DNA of 50,316 nt from Woeseiaceae bacterium (GTDB lineage Bacteria; Pseudomonadota; Gammaproteobacteria; Steroidobacterales; Woeseiaceae), in contig JAJFKT010000027.1 of the NCBI GenBank assembly GCA_021773075.1, forward strand, positions 1-50,316. The letters run 5' to 3'. The number at the start of each line of letters is the position of its first letter. Position 1 is the first letter of the stretch. A program made the position numbers and the translations under genes. Below, in pieces: positions 47,474-50,316 of this stretch. The notes beneath the pieces were generated by a model. The model saw nothing but the letters and a program-made list of their open reading frames with translations, made no database searches and was not told the origin of the DNA.

Positions 47474-47737
47474 TCAAATCCCCATTCGGGAAAGCGCCTC
47501 AACTACTTCGCTCAAGATACGCACCGCTGTTGGGTGTTCGGTCTCGAAGTTTGCCTCAACCTCTCTGGCTCTTTTCAGAATAGATGCCGTCTCAACGGCA
47601 CCTTCCTCTCGATCCAGTAAGTTGTGAATGTCGGAATCTAATTCCTGAATCAAGATTCGAGTTTCGGCGTCTAGCTGCGAATTCTGTATTTCGCCTTGTA
47701 ACTTTATCAGCAGATTTCGGATTTCAGAATTGCTCAT
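47474..47737 (-). CDS. Cassette gene: DUF4404-like small protein
   Basis: 87 residues, all helix-forming: IRNLLIKLQGEIQNSQLDAETRILIQELDSDIHNLL, then a second helix with AREVEANFETEHPTAVRILSEVVEALSRMGI. The LDAETR.LLQ.LD.DI..LL and FE..HP.A...L..l...L..MGI patterns fit DUF4404, of unknown function. The stop lies 50 bp before the following attC. ATG start with the preceding attC 33 bp upstream. Confidence 0.7.
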   Translation of the reverse strand: MSNSEIRNLLIKLQGEIQNSQLDAETRILIQELDSDIHNLLDREEGAVETASILKRAREVEANFETEHPTAVRILSEVVEALSRMGI

Positions 47738-47770
47738 TATTCGTTCGTCACCATAAAGGGAAAGAGTACT

Positions 47771-47870
47771 GCCTAACGTATAAGCTGAATGATCTCAGCT
47801 TATGGCGTGGTTGTTGCGGATGCAAGAACCGTGTCATCAGCCAGAGTACAAGTGCAGCGCGTTGTTAGAT
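47771..47870 (-). repeat. attC recombination site, 100 bp
   Basis: Minus strand: R'' ATCTAAC (overlapping the TAA of the upstream gene), L'' GCGCT, centre TTCTTGCATCCGCAACAA, L' AGCTTATAC and R' GTTAGGC. Confidence 0.82.
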
Positions 47871-48281
47871 GGCAGCTCTCGTGGACCATTCGTTATGACA
47901 GTCGGAACAAGACCGACGGTCCTTTTTCCAGGGGAGCGGTATGGAAAATAGATGAACAGCCAAGAACGCGATTCGCCAGCTGCCGCTAAGCACTGATGTG
48001 TTCGGGCTACCACAGCTAGGGCACAATTCTTCTTCCGCGCACTCGGTTGAAACAGAGTCCGCCAATATCTGCCTGGCCTCGTCCTCAGCGCTACCGGGAA
48101 CTTGAAGTTGTATGCCACCAAGCGCCGTTGCCATGAGCCAATTTGCTGTTGCGTGGTTTATGCCTAAGAGGAAAACAGGGATTCCTTCGGACTCCAAGCG
48201 GCCAGCCGCAATATGCGCCTCTGTCGGATGGTAAAAGTGTTGAATAGTGACCCAACTCTTGGGCTGCGCCTGAGGTTCCAT
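47865..48281 (-). CDS. Cassette gene: DUF2007 domain protein with zinc ribbon
   Basis: 138 residues. Residues about 12-75 match the DUF2007 (putative signal-transducing) domain: TIQHFYHPTEAHIAAGRLESEGIPVFL, then GGIQLQVPGSAEDEARQIL. The C-terminal half has two cysteine pairs, CPSCG and CSDC, which form a zinc ribbon around a hydrophobic WRIAFLAVHLFSIPLPW. The function of the family is unknown. ATG 6 bp after an attC R' box; the stop is within the next attC. Confidence 0.75.
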   Translation of the reverse strand: MEPQAQPKSWVTIQHFYHPTEAHIAAGRLESEGIPVFLLGINHATANWLMATALGGIQLQVPGSAEDEARQILADSVSTECAEEELCPSCGSPNTSVLSGSWRIAFLAVHLFSIPLPWKKDRRSCSDCHNEWSTRAAI

Positions 48282-48286
48282 CTGCC

Positions 48287-48386
48287 TTCTAACGTTTAAG
48301 CTAACTTGAAACTAGCGTACGGCGGCATTCTTGCAGATGCAAGAATGATGACGGGAGTGGTTTGCAAGCGCAGCGCATTGTTAGGT
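48287..48386 (-). repeat. attC recombination site, 100 bp, with perfect central hairpin
   Basis: Minus strand: R'' ACCTAAC, L'' GCGCTGC, a perfect 10-bp hairpin CATTCTTGCA/TGCAAGAATG (48326-48347), L' AGCTTAAAC and R' GTTAGAA. It overlaps the stop of the upstream gene. Confidence 0.85.
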
Positions 48387-48872
48387 GACTCCGTCACCAT
48401 CGTCCGTTTCACGGGCTACCGTATTGCCCAGTTTTAATTGTTGCCACAGTGATACGACCGAGACAAGAAGAAGGTATACAGCCAATGCGATTAGGTACGT
48501 CTCTAGTCTATCGTTCACGGTCACAGCGAATCCGAAGGCAGCGGCCGATGCAATTGATCCCAGTAACGACAGGAACCGCCGCGCCCGGATAGGGCTGTCT
48601 TCCGTTCGACGCCAGCCACCATAAAACCCGATTGCGGAAATCGAAACTGTTACGAAAACTACCCACCGGTATGTCAGAGCGTCGTACGTTGGCCGGCCCC
48701 ACGACCCCCAGGCGACGATACCTAAAAGTAAGGCTCCAAAAAGAATGACGGCGAGCAGTTTTTGATCCCGATCAAGCGGAGCTTTCGGAATTTCCTTGCC
48801 ATGACCAATGCTCGGCGTGTGCTTGTGCTTGGCAAGCATTCTGTTGAGGCGCAAAAAACCCATGCCCATCAT
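48381..48872 (-). CDS. Cassette gene: four-helix membrane protein
   Basis: 163 residues from ATG 48872, where AGGTGA of the preceding R'-like box stands 5 bp upstream; a GTG at 48881 would add three. A basic N-terminus (RLNRMLAKHKH) is followed by helices about 38-57, 66-83, 99-117 and 124-142 and an acidic tail. No family recognised. The last codons GTC ACC TAA run into the attC. Confidence 0.6.
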   Translation of the reverse strand: MMGMGFLRLNRMLAKHKHTPSIGHGKEIPKAPLDRDQKLLAVILFGALLLGIVAWGSWGRPTYDALTYRWVVFVTVSISAIGFYGGWRRTEDSPIRARRFLSLLGSIASAAAFGFAVTVNDRLETYLIALAVYLLLVSVVSLWQQLKLGNTVARETDDGDGVT

Positions 48873-48879
48873 GAGAGTC

Positions 48880-48938
48880 ACCTAACTACAGTTCGTGTGC
48901 GAAATTGAAACATAACACACCAAAATGGCATGTTATCT
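48880..48938 (-). repeat. Possible divergent short attC (59 bp)
   Basis: Minus strand AGATAAC ... GTTAGGT with an internal GTGTG/CACAC pair. The R' end matches the array, but the R'' end and the body do not resemble the 100-bp sites. Confidence 0.35.
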
Positions 48939-48956
48939 CGAATGGCCGATCTTGGG

Positions 48957-50195
48957 TCAGCGCTCAGCTTCTTCGTAACATGCCTGATAACTTTCCAATA
49001 CCGCAGGCAACTGGGTGCTTCGGGTTTCAAGACGAAGAACGGGCTTCGGAAGCTCATTTCGCGATCCATACGCCCTTTTTGCTCCACCACTCGATGTAAT
49101 CTCTGGTCTCACTGAACCGGATTCAGGTGGCACTTGCGAAAAATAATCATCTTCCGGCGGCTCTAGAGTCACTGATCCTCGATTCGGAGGAGAATCCTCA
49201 ACGGAAGACGCAGAATCGATATTTGGTGAGTTCACCAGTACCGCCGAAACCACGACATCTGACGGTTTTCTCATTGCCGACAGAATCTGCTCCGACACCT
49301 CGCCGCCAACTTTGTAGCTAACATTGGTCATGGGTGAAATGCCGCTAATAGAAATAGATTCTTCAACCCGATATAGCGTCCAGCTCGTATTTCCGACAGT
49401 TATTGTTGCCCGACGCACCGGAGCAGGCGCCTGCTCATTGAACGCGATGGTCATCATCTGCGAATCGATCGGGTAATCCGGAATATCGCCAACCATGACG
49501 ACTTCAACATCTAGTATCGGGGAGCTTGAATTCGAACCTACCGAACTAGTCCGGCCCCTATAGATTGTTTTTCCGTCGACCTTTTCGTGGATCCAATCCT
49601 GGGTAAACTGTTGCTGAGCATCGGGTGTGCTGCGGCCGAAGGAGATTCCATGACCGCCAACATTGTGCAATAGGGAACATGCGCCTTCGTGCTCTGAAAA
49701 TATCCATGGTTCGGATAATTCACGAATAGCACCATCCCTGAATTCTCGAAGAATCCTCTGATAACTATTCGACAATTGAGTCGAATATTGTTCGCCGTTG
49801 AGGCTCGCACTGTAGTGCATTGGCCTGTTTTCTCTATCGAGAAACAACAAATACTGTTTGCCCACTTGTAAGGACAGTCCACAACCAGAACTGCTGGAGA
49901 CGCCACGGTAATCGCGCGCTGTACTCGACTCCTTCAGTACGTCTAAGCTGACGAACGTGCAGTCGCTGCCTCCATTAGCCCAAGGTTCGCGGCTAATCTC
50001 TTCCTCACATTCTGTCACTAGCCCCACAATGATACTGTCGGCAGCGTTGTACGCCTCACTTAGCGTGAAAACCCTGGCCTTGCATGAAAGTGCAAGTGCA
50101 TTTATTGGCAGTACAACAAGGGCGACGATGGCCGCTATCGACGCTTGTACCGAAGAGATGCGCCCTGAGGAACACGTCTTGTAATCCAAACGCAT
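48957..50195 (-). CDS. Secreted protein with TIMP/NTR-like N-terminal region
   Basis: 412 residues. A signal peptide with hydrophobic core ASIAAIVALVVLPINALA is probably cut before LSCKARVF. The next ~130 residues (C.....LSEAYNAADSIIVGLVTECE, CTFVSLDVLKES, SGCGLSLQVGKQYLLFLD, ILREFRDGAI) resemble the cysteine-linked TIMP/netrin-like domain seen in bacterial secreted proteins; this is a recollection of pattern only. The rest includes a Ser/Pro-rich part (about 320-365). A good AGGAGA lies upstream of the ATG. It is the rightmost gene on this strand and may be the first cassette or a non-cassette gene. Confidence 0.6.
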   Translation of the reverse strand: MRLDYKTCSSGRISSVQASIAAIVALVVLPINALALSCKARVFTLSEAYNAADSIIVGLVTECEEEISREPWANGGSDCTFVSLDVLKESSTARDYRGVSSSSGCGLSLQVGKQYLLFLDRENRPMHYSASLNGEQYSTQLSNSYQRILREFRDGAIRELSEPWIFSEHEGACSLLHNVGGHGISFGRSTPDAQQQFTQDWIHEKVDGKTIYRGRTSSVGSNSSSPILDVEVVMVGDIPDYPIDSQMMTIAFNEQAPAPVRRATITVGNTSWTLYRVEESISISGISPMTNVSYKVGGEVSEQILSAMRKPSDVVVSAVLVNSPNIDSASSVEDSPPNRGSVTLEPPEDDYFSQVPPESGSVRPEITSSGGAKRAYGSRNELPKPVLRLETRSTQLPAVLESYQACYEEAER

Positions 50196-50253
50196 AGCTT
50201 TTCTCCTAGGAAATTAGGTGTAATTCTTCCCGCGCGTTGATTACTGTCATTGA

Positions 50254-50262
50254 TTATCCACA
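50254..50262 (+). promoter_or_regulatory. Perfect DnaA-box match
   Basis: TTATCCACA, the exact consensus, 59 bp upstream of the ATG of the 412-aa gene. A single 9-mer can occur by chance; it is noted because DnaA-box-like arms are also found at 2566-2697. Confidence 0.35.
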
Positions 50263-50316
50263 ATTTGTGCGAACAATGTGGGCGCCGCCAAAATGATCCG
50301 ATACGTCGTGGAAATT

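Overview
The window is a chromosomal segment from a gammaproteobacterium. The core gene order is the classical gammaproteobacterial one: rlmE-ftsH-folP-glmM-tpiA-secG-tRNA-Leu, greA-carBA, dapB-dnaJ-dnaK-grpE-hrcA, nadK-recN, fur/bamE, ratA-rnfH and smpB-ssrA. A complete 14-gene nuo operon lies between tRNA-Leu and an initiator tRNA, as in several marine or soil gammaproteobacterial lineages (Woeseiales- or Chromatiales-like; this placement is a guess from gene order and protein style, not a computed result).

Region 1 (1-6181) is an accessory island on the 3' side of an initiator tRNA-fMet gene. It starts with the end of an IS3-family element (1-143). Three small genes follow: a YcxB-like membrane protein, a lipoprotein whose signal peptide is out of frame at a (GTCA)5 repeat, and a four-helix membrane protein. 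They are separated by a ~104-bp repeat unit that carries a hairpin and a TATAAT-like box. About 1.07 kb without a supportable gene then holds several perfect inverted repeats and a row of small hairpins. The island ends with a tyrosine recombinase, a 56-aa companion ORF overlapping it by ATGA, and a large serine recombinase whose last codons are antisense to the tRNA.

Region 2 (6182-21521), read on the minus strand, is the nuo operon nuoABCDEFGHIJKLMN, the proton-pumping NADH:quinone oxidoreductase (complex I), bounded by tRNA-Leu(GAG) with its terminator and by tRNA-fMet. A 240-aa membrane protein of unknown function closes the operon 6 bp after nuoN.

Region 3 (21574-44918) is housekeeping. 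It covers protein export (secG), glycolysis (tpiA), peptidoglycan precursor supply (glmM), folate (folP), membrane proteolysis (ftsH), ribosome maturation (rlmE, yhbY), transcript cleavage (greA), carbamoyl phosphate (carAB), lysine/diaminopimelate (dapB), the DnaK chaperone set with hrcA and two good sigma32-type promoters, NAD kinase, RecN, a cysteine-free Fur, BamE, RatA/RnfH, an NSS-family sodium symporter and SmpB.

Region 4 (44979-50316) begins with ssrA (tmRNA, tag ANEDNYALAA) and its terminator. On the minus strand there follows an integron-type gene cassette array: three full attC sites of exactly 100 bp, two half or degenerate sites and one possible divergent short site. They separate a HExxH peptidase-like protein, two membrane proteins, a DUF4404 protein, a DUF2007-plus-zinc-ribbon protein and a 412-aa secreted protein. 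No integrase is visible. The cassette genes point towards ssrA, so any attI/intI would lie to the right of the window.
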